This document shows positions 46,760 to 54,526 of a stretch of 64,000 bases of DNA, in pieces (the first letter of the stretch is position 1; every line of letters starts with the position of its first letter). The position numbers and the translations under genes are program-made. The stretch comes from Waddlia chondrophila WSU 86-1044 (GTDB lineage: Bacteria > Chlamydiota > Chlamydiia > Chlamydiales > Waddliaceae). The notes under the pieces are model-generated. The model made no database searches. It saw nothing but the letters and a program-made list of their open reading frames with translations, and had not been told where the DNA came from. The DNA is taken from the NCBI RefSeq assembly GCF_000092785.1, contig NC_014225.1, positions 633,340 to 697,339 on the forward strand. The letters are read 5' to 3'.

Positions 46760-46856
46760 GGCTTGTGTTCCTTTTTGTGGTTAATAGTTTACACAAACCT
46801 CTAATTTTATATGGACCGATTTCAGGGGAGCAGGTCAATTCGCCTACACCCTCTAA

Positions 46857-47038
46857 GGCAAGGTGAAACATATAATGCTAGACATCATGGACAGCATTAC
46901 CATGTTGATATTCGCCGTGATCCTATGCTGAGTTGGAATAATCGAAATAATGTTATTAAATTAAAACCAGAAGGCTATTCCTCTGGTTCTGGAACGGGAT
47001 TCCTTCCAGGTGAAAAATTTCCAGGAGGGATAATGTAA
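46857..47038 (+). pseudogene. Displaced Rhs toxin tip, 3' part
   Basis: When the IS5-like element and one TAA are removed, the frame from 43229 continues here (LLRQGETYNARHHGQHYHVD, then SWNNRNNVIKLKPEGYSSG, GTGFLPGEKFPGGIM). The cluster of histidines and the GTGFLPGE ending look like a nuclease-type polymorphic toxin tip, but I cannot name the family with certainty. The stop overlaps the next start codon (TAATG), as expected for a toxin and its immunity gene. Confidence 0.75.
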
Positions 47039-47406
47039 TGTCTATTAATAAAGATCTTATTGAAATTGATGTAGGAGTTGGCTTGAGTGATTCTGAATTA
47101 ATTTCTTATTTTTATCATAAAACAGAAAACAAACTTGTAATTAAATTGCAGATTTGGGATGCAAGCGTCGTAGAAATTTGTTGCGATAGTCCAATATTAT
47201 TTGTGGATAGAGGGTGTGGTGAAACATCTCTATTTTGTCAGAAGACATCAGATTCGGACATGCTAAAAAGGGCATTAGAAACAAATTATGACAAAGGGAT
47301 TATTCCAAATAACCATCCTTATAAGGTATATCAAATTCTAGACCTTGATGATAATCCCTCAATAGAAATTATTTGCAAAGGTATTGAGATTCATAGAATA
47401 AGGTAA
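47038..47406 (+). CDS. Probable immunity protein for the disrupted tip
   Basis: A 122-residue cytosolic protein without signal peptide. Its ATG overlaps the stop of the interrupted toxin tip by one base. I do not recognise the family; strands and cysteines (VVEICCDSPILFVDRGCGE) suggest a small beta-rich fold. Immunity function is inferred from position only. It remains intact although the toxin tip is broken. Confidence 0.7.
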   Translation: MSINKDLIEIDVGVGLSDSELISYFYHKTENKLVIKLQIWDASVVEICCDSPILFVDRGCGETSLFCQKTSDSDMLKRALETNYDKGIIPNNHPYKVYQILDLDDNPSIEIICKGIEIHRIR

Positions 47407-47454
47407 TGGGATTTACAGGAATGGAGGTGTCGCTATTCAGCATTTGGAGAAGAG

Positions 47455-48357
47455 TTGTTTCAAGAATCGGTTTCTCCGTGGCGTTTTTCTTCCAAGCGGG
47501 TAGATGAAGAGACAGGCTGGGTTTATTTTGGGAGGCGTTATTACGCATCTTCTTGGGGAAGGTGGACGACAGCGGACCCTGCCTGGTTTGCAGACGGCCC
47601 GAACCTCTATGCCTATGTGCACAACAACCCTTTGAAATATGTGGATCCGGACGGTCTGTCGGCAATCGAGCATCAGCAGATGAACAGGCTCGGGACGCAA
47701 GGGACGTTTTTTGGAAGCTTTTCCCGAGGCATATTGGATGATACCAGCTGGGGAGCGAGCAGCTGGATGCTGGGAGATTACGTGTGTGATAACTGGCAGT
47801 CAAGTCTAGGATATGGAATGGGGACAGGCGTCTCCATGATGGCAGGTCTTGTCTATGGCGGAACGGAGGCGAAGTTGCTTGGCGCTGCAGGAAAGGGCCT
47901 GAACCGGGCGGCGCGTTGGCTTAACTTTGCAGAGAAGGAGGTGAAGGCTGCGTGCAAGATGGAGGGAACGGCAGCTAAAATCTCCAGGGATATTGCGCCA
48001 AAGATTGAAAGAAATTTGCCGGATGTAGGAAAAGGGAGCTATGTACCGGGTGTAGGAGGTTCTCCTAAGTCAATGCCTGAAGGGCATATGTGGACTTCTG
48101 GAAGCCCTTTTAAAAACAAAACTGCAGAAGAGCTTCATCAGATGTTTGTTGATAAAGGGTATGACTATGGAGCAAGGAGTCCTGAACTGCTAATAAGAGG
48201 AAAGGGAAATTACATTAATCCTAAGAACGGCCGCCAATTTCACATCGATCCAAAAAATTCCGGGAGATATAGAGAGCCAAATCATGTGGATGTTTCAAGA
48301 CCAGAAAAATATAATGGAAGTTTACCCAAAAAGAGGTTTTCATATTTAGATGATTGA
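47455..48357 (+). CDS. Orphan Rhs tip cassette with second toxin type
   Basis: This 300-residue ORF is a 5'-truncated Rhs end; homology to the main Rhs gene begins at 47431, without a proper start codon (47455 is TTG). It carries the core end signature (RYYASSWGRWTTADPAWF), the pre-toxin linker, and a new tip after residue about 185: NLPDVGKGSYVPGVGGSP and, at the end, NGRQFHIDPKNSGRYREP with NHVDVSRP. The HIDP and NHVDV histidines suggest a nuclease-like toxin; the family is not certain. It overlaps its probable immunity gene. It is probably silent unless recombined onto the main Rhs gene. Confidence 0.8.
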   Translation: MFQESVSPWRFSSKRVDEETGWVYFGRRYYASSWGRWTTADPAWFADGPNLYAYVHNNPLKYVDPDGLSAIEHQQMNRLGTQGTFFGSFSRGILDDTSWGASSWMLGDYVCDNWQSSLGYGMGTGVSMMAGLVYGGTEAKLLGAAGKGLNRAARWLNFAEKEVKAACKMEGTAAKISRDIAPKIERNLPDVGKGSYVPGVGGSPKSMPEGHMWTSGSPFKNKTAEELHQMFVDKGYDYGARSPELLIRGKGNYINPKNGRQFHIDPKNSGRYREPNHVDVSRPEKYNGSLPKKRFSYLDD

Positions 48358-48850
48358 TTTTGACAATTTACCTGCAGATATTACAAACCACATCCTGCTT
48401 TTCAGGGAATTTCTAAATATTTCATGGGATCATGTGATTTATAAGATAATGGATGAGCATGACTGGGATGATGATGGTAATTTCATATATAATTGGATGC
48501 AGATAAATTGGGAGTTATTGGTTGAGAGAGAGCTTCTTGGGAAATCTTTCAATTTATCCCAATTTTCTTCTACCCATCTTTCCGACAATATTTTGCACCC
48601 TAATGTAAAACCAGATTTTATGGTTGTTGGAAAATCTTCAAGGGATTTAATAGATATTAGATCAGGTAAGGAAATATCAAAAAATCAAACTTTAAGGCTG
48701 TTTACATTTAAAACACATACTTATGAATCTAAAGGTTTTGCTTTTGGGCCTCCTTTTGAAGTAGCTGGTTTAATTGATATCGAAACAAATGAACTGTATC
48801 ATGTTCTGTTCGAAGAGTTATCCTTTTGGTTAGAAAAATTCATCAGTTGA
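48350..48850 (+). CDS. Probable immunity protein, copy 1
   Basis: A 166-residue acidic, aromatic-rich protein (DFDNLPADITNHILLFREFL, WMQINWELLVERELLG) whose start overlaps the tip gene. It has a close paralogue at 51061-51618 behind a related tip. I do not recognise the family; an immunity role is inferred from this repeated pairing. Confidence 0.75.
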   Translation: MIDFDNLPADITNHILLFREFLNISWDHVIYKIMDEHDWDDDGNFIYNWMQINWELLVERELLGKSFNLSQFSSTHLSDNILHPNVKPDFMVVGKSSRDLIDIRSGKEISKNQTLRLFTFKTHTYESKGFAFGPPFEVAGLIDIETNELYHVLFEELSFWLEKFIS

Positions 48851-48895
48851 GCGGCTTCGAAAGTGTATGTTAAAGGATAGTACGTTCATTATCCT

Positions 48896-50032
48896 TTGGT
48901 GGATCTCGACGGCCGGCAGTTTGCCTACGATCAAAATGGCAACTTAGAATCTTTTGAAACAGAGCACAATTGTGTCTATGACGCTCTCGATCGTCTGATT
49001 GAAGTGCACACGCAAGAGTGCACCTGCCTCTATACCTACGATCCCTTTCATCGCCGGCTGAGTCGAACGGTATTGAACCAAGAGGGATCTTTGCAGCAAC
49101 ACTATCTCTATAGCGGCGATAAGGAGATTGGTTTGCTTGTGCAGGGAGAGATTCGTCAGTTGAGGATCTTAGGCAACCCCGTTGAAGAGATCGGCTCGGC
49201 AGTGCTGTTTGAAATCGATGGCATCAAGTACGTTCCCCAGCATGATTTAAGGGGGAATGTTGCCCTTTTGCTCAGTCCAGCCGGAAAGGCAGAGGTCTAT
49301 CGTTACTCAGCATTTGGAGAGGAGTTGTTTCAGGAATCAGTTTCTCCTTGGCGTTTTTCTTCCAAGCGGGTAGATGAAGAGACGGGCTGGGTTTATTTTG
49401 GAAGGCGTTATTACGCACCTTCTTGGGGAAGGTGGACGACAGCAGACCCCGCCTGGTTTGCAGACGGCCCGAACCTCTATGCCTATGTGCACAACAACCC
49501 TTTGAAATATGTGGATCCGGACGGTCTGTCGGCAATCGAGCATCAGCAGATGAACAGGCCCGGGACGCAAGGGACGTTTTTTGGAAGCTTTTCCCGAGGC
49601 ATATTGGATGATACCAGCTGGGGAGCGAGCAGCTGGATGCTGGGAGATTACGTGTGTGATAACTGGCAGTCAAGTCTAGGATATGGAATGGGGACAGGCG
49701 TCTCCATGATGGCAGGTCTTGTCTATGGCGGAACGGAGGCGAAGTTGCTTGGCGCTGCAGGAAAGGGCCTGAACCGGGCGGCGCGTTGGCTTAACTTTGC
49801 AGAGAAGGAGGTGAAGGCTGCGTGCAAGATGGAGGGAACGGCAGCTAAAATCTCCAGGGATATTGCGCCAAAGATTGAAAGAAATTTGCCGGATGTAGGA
49901 AAAGGGAGCTATGTACCGGGTGTAGGAGGTTCTCCTAAGTCAATGCCTGAAGGGCATATGTGGACTTCTGGAAGCCCTTTTAAAAACAAAACTGCAGAAG
50001 AGCTTCATCAGATGTTTGTTGATAAAGGGTAG
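48896..50032 (+). pseudogene. Orphan Rhs tip cassette, broken by IS1-like insertion
   Basis: This frame repeats 978 bp of the main Rhs gene and then the same tip start as the cassette at 47455 (both read GKGSYVPGVGGSPKSMPEGH). From 49301 to 50028 it is nearly identical to 47431-48158. The frame ends (FVDKG stop) because an IS1-like element entered at 50028; the rest of the tip continues at 50869. It starts at a TTG with no clear ribosome-binding site. Confidence 0.82.
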
Positions 50033-50860
50033 TCCTAAACAAGTAATGCCATCCTTTTGTTGTAATCACAAATGAAATACTGAATCATACCAATATGGTT
50101 GGCTAATTTTTTTGAAAATGACAGGGTTTTCCTAACCAGCCTCGAACATCTTTGCCTCAAGGTGTTGTTAAATCTTTCAATGTAACTCGTTTTTCCTGAA
50201 TTTTTTCCGACTGCCTGGTGTTGCTTCCAAGGAAGGACTTCGTAGTACACAGAGAACCTATCAGAGTAAAAGAAGGCTTTTTTTTTAAATCCTCAGGAAG
50301 TTTTGCTAATAATGCTTCGGCAGCTCTCTTATCCCTTTTTCCTACATGCATTGCCAAAACCTGCCTGCTAGCCGAATGGAACGCCAACCAAAGCCATTGC
50401 TGATTTTTCTTATTTCCGACATAACTCCACTGTTCATCAAGCTCTATAATTGCCACTTCAAAATCCTTATAATCCTTGACCACAGTAGCGTTTAAATCGT
50501 CGGGCAACTCATAAATTATCTGTTGTATAAAGCTCAATAACCAGGGCATACTCACACTGAAAATTCTACAGATGCCTTCTAAAGAAACTCTTTCCAGAAG
50601 TGCTTGACGGACCTCACTTTTAGTTTGATCTGTAATAATTTTTTGTTGGGGGTCTAGAACAAATTGGCGGCCGCAAACAAGACAACGATGATTTTGTTTT
50701 CCATTGTGGATATGTCCATTCTTTTTTACCGCAGTTGACTCGCATTTAGGGCACGATGGGTTCATTTCATTTCTCCAGCTGTTATGGCTGAATATGAAAC
50801 TTTAAATTTCCATCAGTGTCAAACGAATTTTGATTTGAGCATTACATGTTTAGGACTACC
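50028..50860 (-). mobile_element. IS1-like element in a toxin tip
   Basis: The ends are inverted repeats (GGTAGTCCTAAACAAGTAAT on the left, reverse complement GGTAGTCCTAAACATGTAAT on the right). TGATAAAG is duplicated at 50020-50027 and 50861-50868. The size (833 bp) and 8-bp duplication fit the IS1 family. Confidence 0.9.
50035..50765 (-). pseudogene. IS1-family transposase, frameshifted
   Basis: The N-terminal part has an IS1 zinc finger (CPKCESTAVKKNGHIHNGKQ then CLVCGRQF) and a catalytic region (AIIELDEQWSYVGNKKNQQW). After KPSFTL near 50260 the frame changes; the C-terminal part (KTSYIERFNNTLRQRCSRLV, RKTLSFSKKL) follows in another frame from about 50250. A small indel there has probably inactivated this copy. 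Confidence 0.85.
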
Positions 50861-50868
50861 TGATAAAG

Positions 50869-51068
50869 GGTATAAACTTAAACCCGAAAATTCTGATTTA
50901 TTAATGAGAGGAAAAGGGAGTTATATTAATCCCAAAAATAAGCGTCAGTACCATATCGACCCAAAATATTCAGGGCGTTATCGTGAGCCAAATCACGTAG
51001 ACGTGTCAAGGCCTAAAGGCTATGAAGGTAATTTACCTAAAAAGAGGTTTTCATATTTAGATGATTGA
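50869..51068 (+). pseudogene. Rhs toxin tip, 3' part after the IS1-like element
   Basis: Joined across the IS1-like element, the tip reads FVDKG then YKLKPENSDLLMRGKGSYIN, NKRQYHIDPKYSGRYREPNH and VDVSRPKGYEGNLPKKRFSY. It is a diverged relative of the tip at 47455-48357 and ends with the same FSYLDD. Its stop overlaps the next gene. Confidence 0.8.
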
Positions 51069-51618
51069 TTTTGACAATTTGCCAGCAGATATCACAAACC
51101 ATATCATGCTTTTCAGAGAATTTCTAAATATTTCATGGGATCATGTGATCTATAAGATAATGGATGAGCATAATTGGGACGATGATAGTGATTTTATTGA
51201 CGATTGGATGCAAATTAATTGGGAATTACTAGTTGAAAGAGAATTATTAGAAAATCGTTTTACTCTAGCACAATTTTCCACTACGCACTTAGGAGAAAAT
51301 ATCTTGAATCCTGGTAAGTTACCTGATTTTATGGTTGTGGGAAAATCTGATCATCTGGAACTAAAAGATATTGTTTCAAGTACTGTTATATCTGAAGACA
51401 AAATCTTGAGATTATTTACCTTCAATACATGGTCTCTTAAGTCTAAAGCACTTGCCTTCGGTCCTCCTTTTGAGGTGGCTGGATTAGTGGATATCGAGAC
51501 CAATGAAATATTTCACGTATTAGTAGAACATTTATCGTTTTGGCTATACAAAATTCAAACACATACATACATGAAAGGTATGTGTAAATTTCAGAAATAT
51601 GTGTTGGATAACAATTAG
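51061..51618 (+). CDS. Probable immunity protein, copy 2
   Basis: A 185-residue paralogue of the protein at 48350 (both start MIDFDNLPADITNHI). The C-terminal half has diverged, and about 20 extra residues follow (THTYMKGMCKFQKYVLDNN). The differences parallel the divergence of the paired tips, as expected for toxin-immunity variants. Function inferred from position. Confidence 0.75.
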   Translation: MIDFDNLPADITNHIMLFREFLNISWDHVIYKIMDEHNWDDDSDFIDDWMQINWELLVERELLENRFTLAQFSTTHLGENILNPGKLPDFMVVGKSDHLELKDIVSSTVISEDKILRLFTFNTWSLKSKALAFGPPFEVAGLVDIETNEIFHVLVEHLSFWLYKIQTHTYMKGMCKFQKYVLDNN

Positions 51619-51793
51619 AGGAATTCCATGGTAAAGATCAATCATGGTAGCCGCTAAACAGCGGACCCCACCAAAACATAGACATTCAACTAATCTTGAG
51701 TACTTTTATGGCGAATGATAAATTTAAAAAAAAATTAGTGTTTGAGGTCTTATTCTAGACGATCCTCCTTGGGAAGAAGATGGTGCTACCCCA
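51619..51793 (+). pseudogene. Remnant sequence, possibly an old immunity gene
   Basis: No complete gene is present. One frame near 51760 reads DDPPWEEDGATPEIFSNVVF, running on into the IS256-like element; it looks like the end of a lost small protein. The rest appears to be debris. Confidence 0.3.
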
Positions 51794-53192
51794 GAGATAT
51801 TTTCAAATGTTGTGTTTGGAATCCTTAAACGCACCCTAATTTAAAAATTCTTTTAAGCTACTTTTTCTTTTTCCAGAACCTCTTCTCCATCTTTAAAGAC
51901 CACTCCGTTGATTACTTTTTCAATCATTTCACAACCTTTGAGTTTTCTCCATTTTTTCTCGGCTGTAGTAGCCAGCTTGAATACCATTGTCAAAGTGGCA
52001 GCCACTGAACCGCAGCCTTTGGTTTGCCTTGTCCGGTGTCTTATTGTTGCAAAAGTCGATTCAATCGGGTTAGTTGTCCTGACGTGCTGCCAATGGATCG
52101 CCGGAAAATTGTAGAAGGTAAACAGTTGCGCCTTATCCTTCTCAAGACAAGCACAGGCTTTGGGGTATTTGTCTCGGTATGTTTTTAAAAACACCTCAAA
52201 CGCCGCCAGTCCATCTTCTTTGGTAGGGGCCATATAAATTTCATGAATGGCCTTTTTCGCATTCACTTGAATACTTTTGGGCATTTTATCCAGCACATTG
52301 GCCGTTTTATGCACCCAACACCGCTGCTGCTTTGTCTTCGGAAAAACTTCCTCTATTGCCGACCAAAATCCAAGCGCACCATCTCCTATCGCAAGCTCAG
52401 GAGCTGTACACAGCCCGCGCCGCTTCAAACTCTCCAATACCTCTGTCCAGGAAATTTTGCTCTCTCTATAACCATTGTGGATCGCCACAAGTTCCTTTTT
52501 ACCATTAGGAAGAGCACCAAGAATCACGAGAAAGCAAATTCGGTCATCTCCAAGACGAACATTGAAATAGATCCCATCTACCCAGATGTAAGCGTAGCGC
52601 TTTCCTTCAAGAGAGCGCTTGTTCCAGTCTTTGTATTCCTGCTCCCAAGATTGTTTTAAACGAGTGATGTTAGCTGCGGATAATCCTTTCGCATCCTTGC
52701 CCATGATCGCTTCAAGTGCATCCTGGAAATTGCTTGTAGAAATCCCCCTGAGGTAAAGAGCTGGAATCACCGCATCAAGAGATGGCACCCTCCTTAGATA
52801 TTTCGGAAGAATTGCGCTTGAGTACCCTTCAGAGCTCTCTTCTCTGTTTCGAATTCTAGGTTGCTTCACTGATATCGGTCCGATTCCTGTTTGTACTTCT
52901 CTTTCAGGGAGGTAGCCGTTGCGGACAAATTGTTTTCTTCCCTCGAAATCCCTCCTGCTTTTCATCGATTCCAGGTATTCATTGACTTCATTTTCAATAG
53001 CCTGTTGAAGCAACAGGCGAGCTCCTTCCCTCAAAGTTTGTTCCAGCAAGCTGTTCATTTCACTTGTTGCGTGAAATTTATCCAAAGAAATGACATCATT
53101 CTTCATGAGCGTATCTCCTATAATTTTTTTTGATTCTAAAATTTCATAGGGTACGCTCTTTTTATCTCAAACACAACTTTTGATCATATCTC
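51794..53192 (-). mobile_element. IS256-family element without target duplication
   Basis: The ends are imperfect inverted repeats (GAGATATTTTCAAATGTTGT on the left; the right end is the complement of GAGATATGATCAAAAGTTGT). IS256 elements normally duplicate 8-9 bp, but the flanks (CTACCCCA and AGGCGAAG) differ. The right flank is a Rhs remnant. This points to deletion or recombination after insertion. Confidence 0.85.
51853..53106 (-). CDS. IS256-family (mutator-type) transposase
   Basis: An intact 417-residue DDE transposase. Family marks are LYLRGISTSNFQDALEAIMG, YIWVDGIYFNVRLGDD (first Asp), LAIGDGALGFWSAIEEVFP (second Asp), QRCWVHKTANVLDKMPKSIQ, and RTTNPIESTFATIRHRTRQT (Glu). It is full length for IS256 and may be active. 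Confidence 0.96.
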   Translation of the reverse strand: MKNDVISLDKFHATSEMNSLLEQTLREGARLLLQQAIENEVNEYLESMKSRRDFEGRKQFVRNGYLPEREVQTGIGPISVKQPRIRNREESSEGYSSAILPKYLRRVPSLDAVIPALYLRGISTSNFQDALEAIMGKDAKGLSAANITRLKQSWEQEYKDWNKRSLEGKRYAYIWVDGIYFNVRLGDDRICFLVILGALPNGKKELVAIHNGYRESKISWTEVLESLKRRGLCTAPELAIGDGALGFWSAIEEVFPKTKQQRCWVHKTANVLDKMPKSIQVNAKKAIHEIYMAPTKEDGLAAFEVFLKTYRDKYPKACACLEKDKAQLFTFYNFPAIHWQHVRTTNPIESTFATIRHRTRQTKGCGSVAATLTMVFKLATTAEKKWRKLKGCEMIEKVINGVVFKDGEEVLEKEKVA

Positions 53193-53311
53193 AGGCGAAG
53201 TTGCTTGGCGCTGCAGGGAAGGGAGTGAACCGGGCGGCGCGTTGGCTTAACTTTGCAGAGAAGGAGGTGAAGGCTGCGTCTGAGATGGAAGAAACGGCAG
53301 CTATAATCTGA
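53193..53311 (+). pseudogene. Rhs linker remnant
   Basis: About 119 bases read AKLLGAAGKGVNRAARWLNF and AEKEVKAASEMEETAAII before a stop, matching the pre-toxin linker of the main Rhs gene from 42266 onward with a few changes. It marks the right edge of the toxin-cassette region. Confidence 0.85.
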
Positions 53312-53341
53312 CATTTTGGTGTTCTAAAAGTAGGAGATAAA

Positions 53342-54175
53342 ATGAATACACTAATCGCACTTGACATTGACGGCACATTGACCTCAGACTTGCACTCCAT
53401 ACCTCAAGAGATTGAATCCTATCTAGGACTGCTTGCTGGCAAGGAGGTCATGATCGCCCTTGTCACTGGCCGTTGTTTTTCTCTTGCTTATCCCCTTTTG
53501 AAGAGCTGGACGTTTCCCTATCTCCTTGCTATTCACAATGGAGCGATTATCTTGCGCATGCCGGAAAAGAAGATTATTTTTAAACAGTATATCGATCCGA
53601 AAGTTGTCGAGACGCTTGATGAAATTGTTTCTGGCGAGGAAACTGACTTCGCGTTGTATACAGGAATTGAAAATGAAGATATTTGCTATTTTCGCCCGAA
53701 GCAGTTTTCTCCAAGATTGCGCAGCTATGTACGCAAGCGTGCAGAACTGTGCAAAGAAAATTGGGTGGCAGTCGATCATTTTGATTCATTGCAATTGAAT
53801 AGCTTAACCGCTATCAAATGTTTCGGCAGCAAGGAATCTGCCCAGCGAATAAAAGGAAAGATAGAGAAGCAGCTGTCGCTGCATGTTCCTGTGATTAAAG
53901 ATCCCGTTGACCAATCCGTCTATATTGCACAAGCGACACATCCCAACATTGATAAAGGAACGGCATTAGGGTCTATTTTGAATGGGGAAAAATATTTAAT
54001 TATTGCCGCTGGAGACGATCACAATGATCTGCCCATGCTGAAAAAAGCAGATGTTAAAATTGTGATGGATTCTGCGCCAAGCGAGCTGAAGCAGATGGCA
54101 GACATTGTTGCTAAGCCCGCACAAGAACTTGGAATTATTGAGGCACTGGAAAATGCAAGGAACTATTGGATTTAA
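53342..54175 (+). CDS. HAD-superfamily phosphatase, Cof type
   Basis: A 277-residue phosphatase of the Cof/YbjI group. Motif I is ALDIDGTLTSD at residues 4-14 (nucleophile Asp6-equivalent and general acid Asp), motif II ALVTGR near 40, a lysine near 195-205, and motif IV IIAAGDDHNDLPMLKKAD near 222. The large alpha/beta cap lies between motifs II and III. Substrates of this group are usually sugar phosphates, FMN or similar; not assignable here. A GGAG site precedes the ATG. Confidence 0.92.
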   Translation: MNTLIALDIDGTLTSDLHSIPQEIESYLGLLAGKEVMIALVTGRCFSLAYPLLKSWTFPYLLAIHNGAIILRMPEKKIIFKQYIDPKVVETLDEIVSGEETDFALYTGIENEDICYFRPKQFSPRLRSYVRKRAELCKENWVAVDHFDSLQLNSLTAIKCFGSKESAQRIKGKIEKQLSLHVPVIKDPVDQSVYIAQATHPNIDKGTALGSILNGEKYLIIAAGDDHNDLPMLKKADVKIVMDSAPSELKQMADIVAKPAQELGIIEALENARNYWI

Positions 54176-54518
54176 TCATTTACGCATCAATTGCATCATT
54201 GGCGATCTCCCTGAAGAAAGAGAAAAGGTGCAAGAAATTGAAGTTTCAGTCAAAGTCGCCTGCGATTTTTACGCTTGTTCATTATCCGACGATCTCGCAG
54301 ACACTGTAGACTATGTTTCTCTCGCTGCTGCTTGCCGTCGGGAAGCTGAGGAGGGGAGATATCACATGCTGGAAACATACGCCAGTCGTACATTAGATAA
54401 ATTGTTGGAGGAGTTTCCCATCGATTATGCGTGGATTCAGGTAAAAAAGGCGTCAGGGCTTCCTGACGCCGATTGCTCTTTCGTGGAGCTCTCAAAGAAG
54501 AAAAAATATCCGGGTTAG
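54153..54518 (+). CDS. folB: Dihydroneopterin aldolase
   Basis: FolB cleaves dihydroneopterin to hydroxymethyl-dihydropterin in folate synthesis. From the ATG at 54153 the protein has 121 residues and starts GTIGFNHLRINCIIGDLPEE, the family N-terminus. The DTVDYVSLAAACRREAEEGR and YHMLETYASRTLDKLLEEFP segments hold the conserved glutamate and hydrophobic core, and a lysine follows in WIQVKKASG. It overlaps the phosphatase gene by 23 bases, so the two are probably coupled. Confidence 0.93.
   Translation: MQGTIGFNHLRINCIIGDLPEEREKVQEIEVSVKVACDFYACSLSDDLADTVDYVSLAAACRREAEEGRYHMLETYASRTLDKLLEEFPIDYAWIQVKKASGLPDADCSFVELSKKKKYPG
54443..54470 (-). terminator. Intrinsic terminator for the giant gene, inside folB
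   Basis: On the minus strand a 9-bp perfect stem (GGCGTCAGG with CCTGACGCC, loop AAGC) is followed by six T. It lies 57 bases after the stop of the giant minus-strand gene and entirely within the folB coding sequence on the other strand. Confidence 0.8.
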
Positions 54519-54526
54519 GGACACGT

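Larger units (their letters stand above)
45602..46837 (-). mobile_element. IS3-family (IS407-like) element near the IS5-like right end
   Basis: The 1236-bp element starts TGACCTTGCCCC, ends in the matching inverted repeat (GGGGAGCAGGTCA), and is flanked by ATTC on both sides (45598-45601 and 46838-46841). A 4-bp duplication and the OrfA type fit the IS407 group. It has split the outer IS5-like element 12 bp from its right end. Confidence 0.88.
43456..46853 (+). mobile_element. IS5-family element carrying two nested insertions
   Basis: The outer element is bounded by a TAA target duplication (43453-43455 and 46854-46856) and imperfect inverted ends (GAGGTTGTATGTGAATTAA on the left, the complement of TTAATTCGCCTACACCCTC on the right). 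Without the two inner elements it is about 875 bp, the size of IS427/IS1031-type members, which also duplicate TNA. It sits inside a displaced toxin tip. The inner elements are at 43997-45275 and 45602-46837. Confidence 0.85.

Noticed and set aside
50784-51068. 94-residue ORF starting inside the IS1-like element
   Set aside because: Its first 25 residues come from the end of the IS1-like element; the rest is the 3' part of the split toxin tip. It is a chance fusion, not a gene with its own start.
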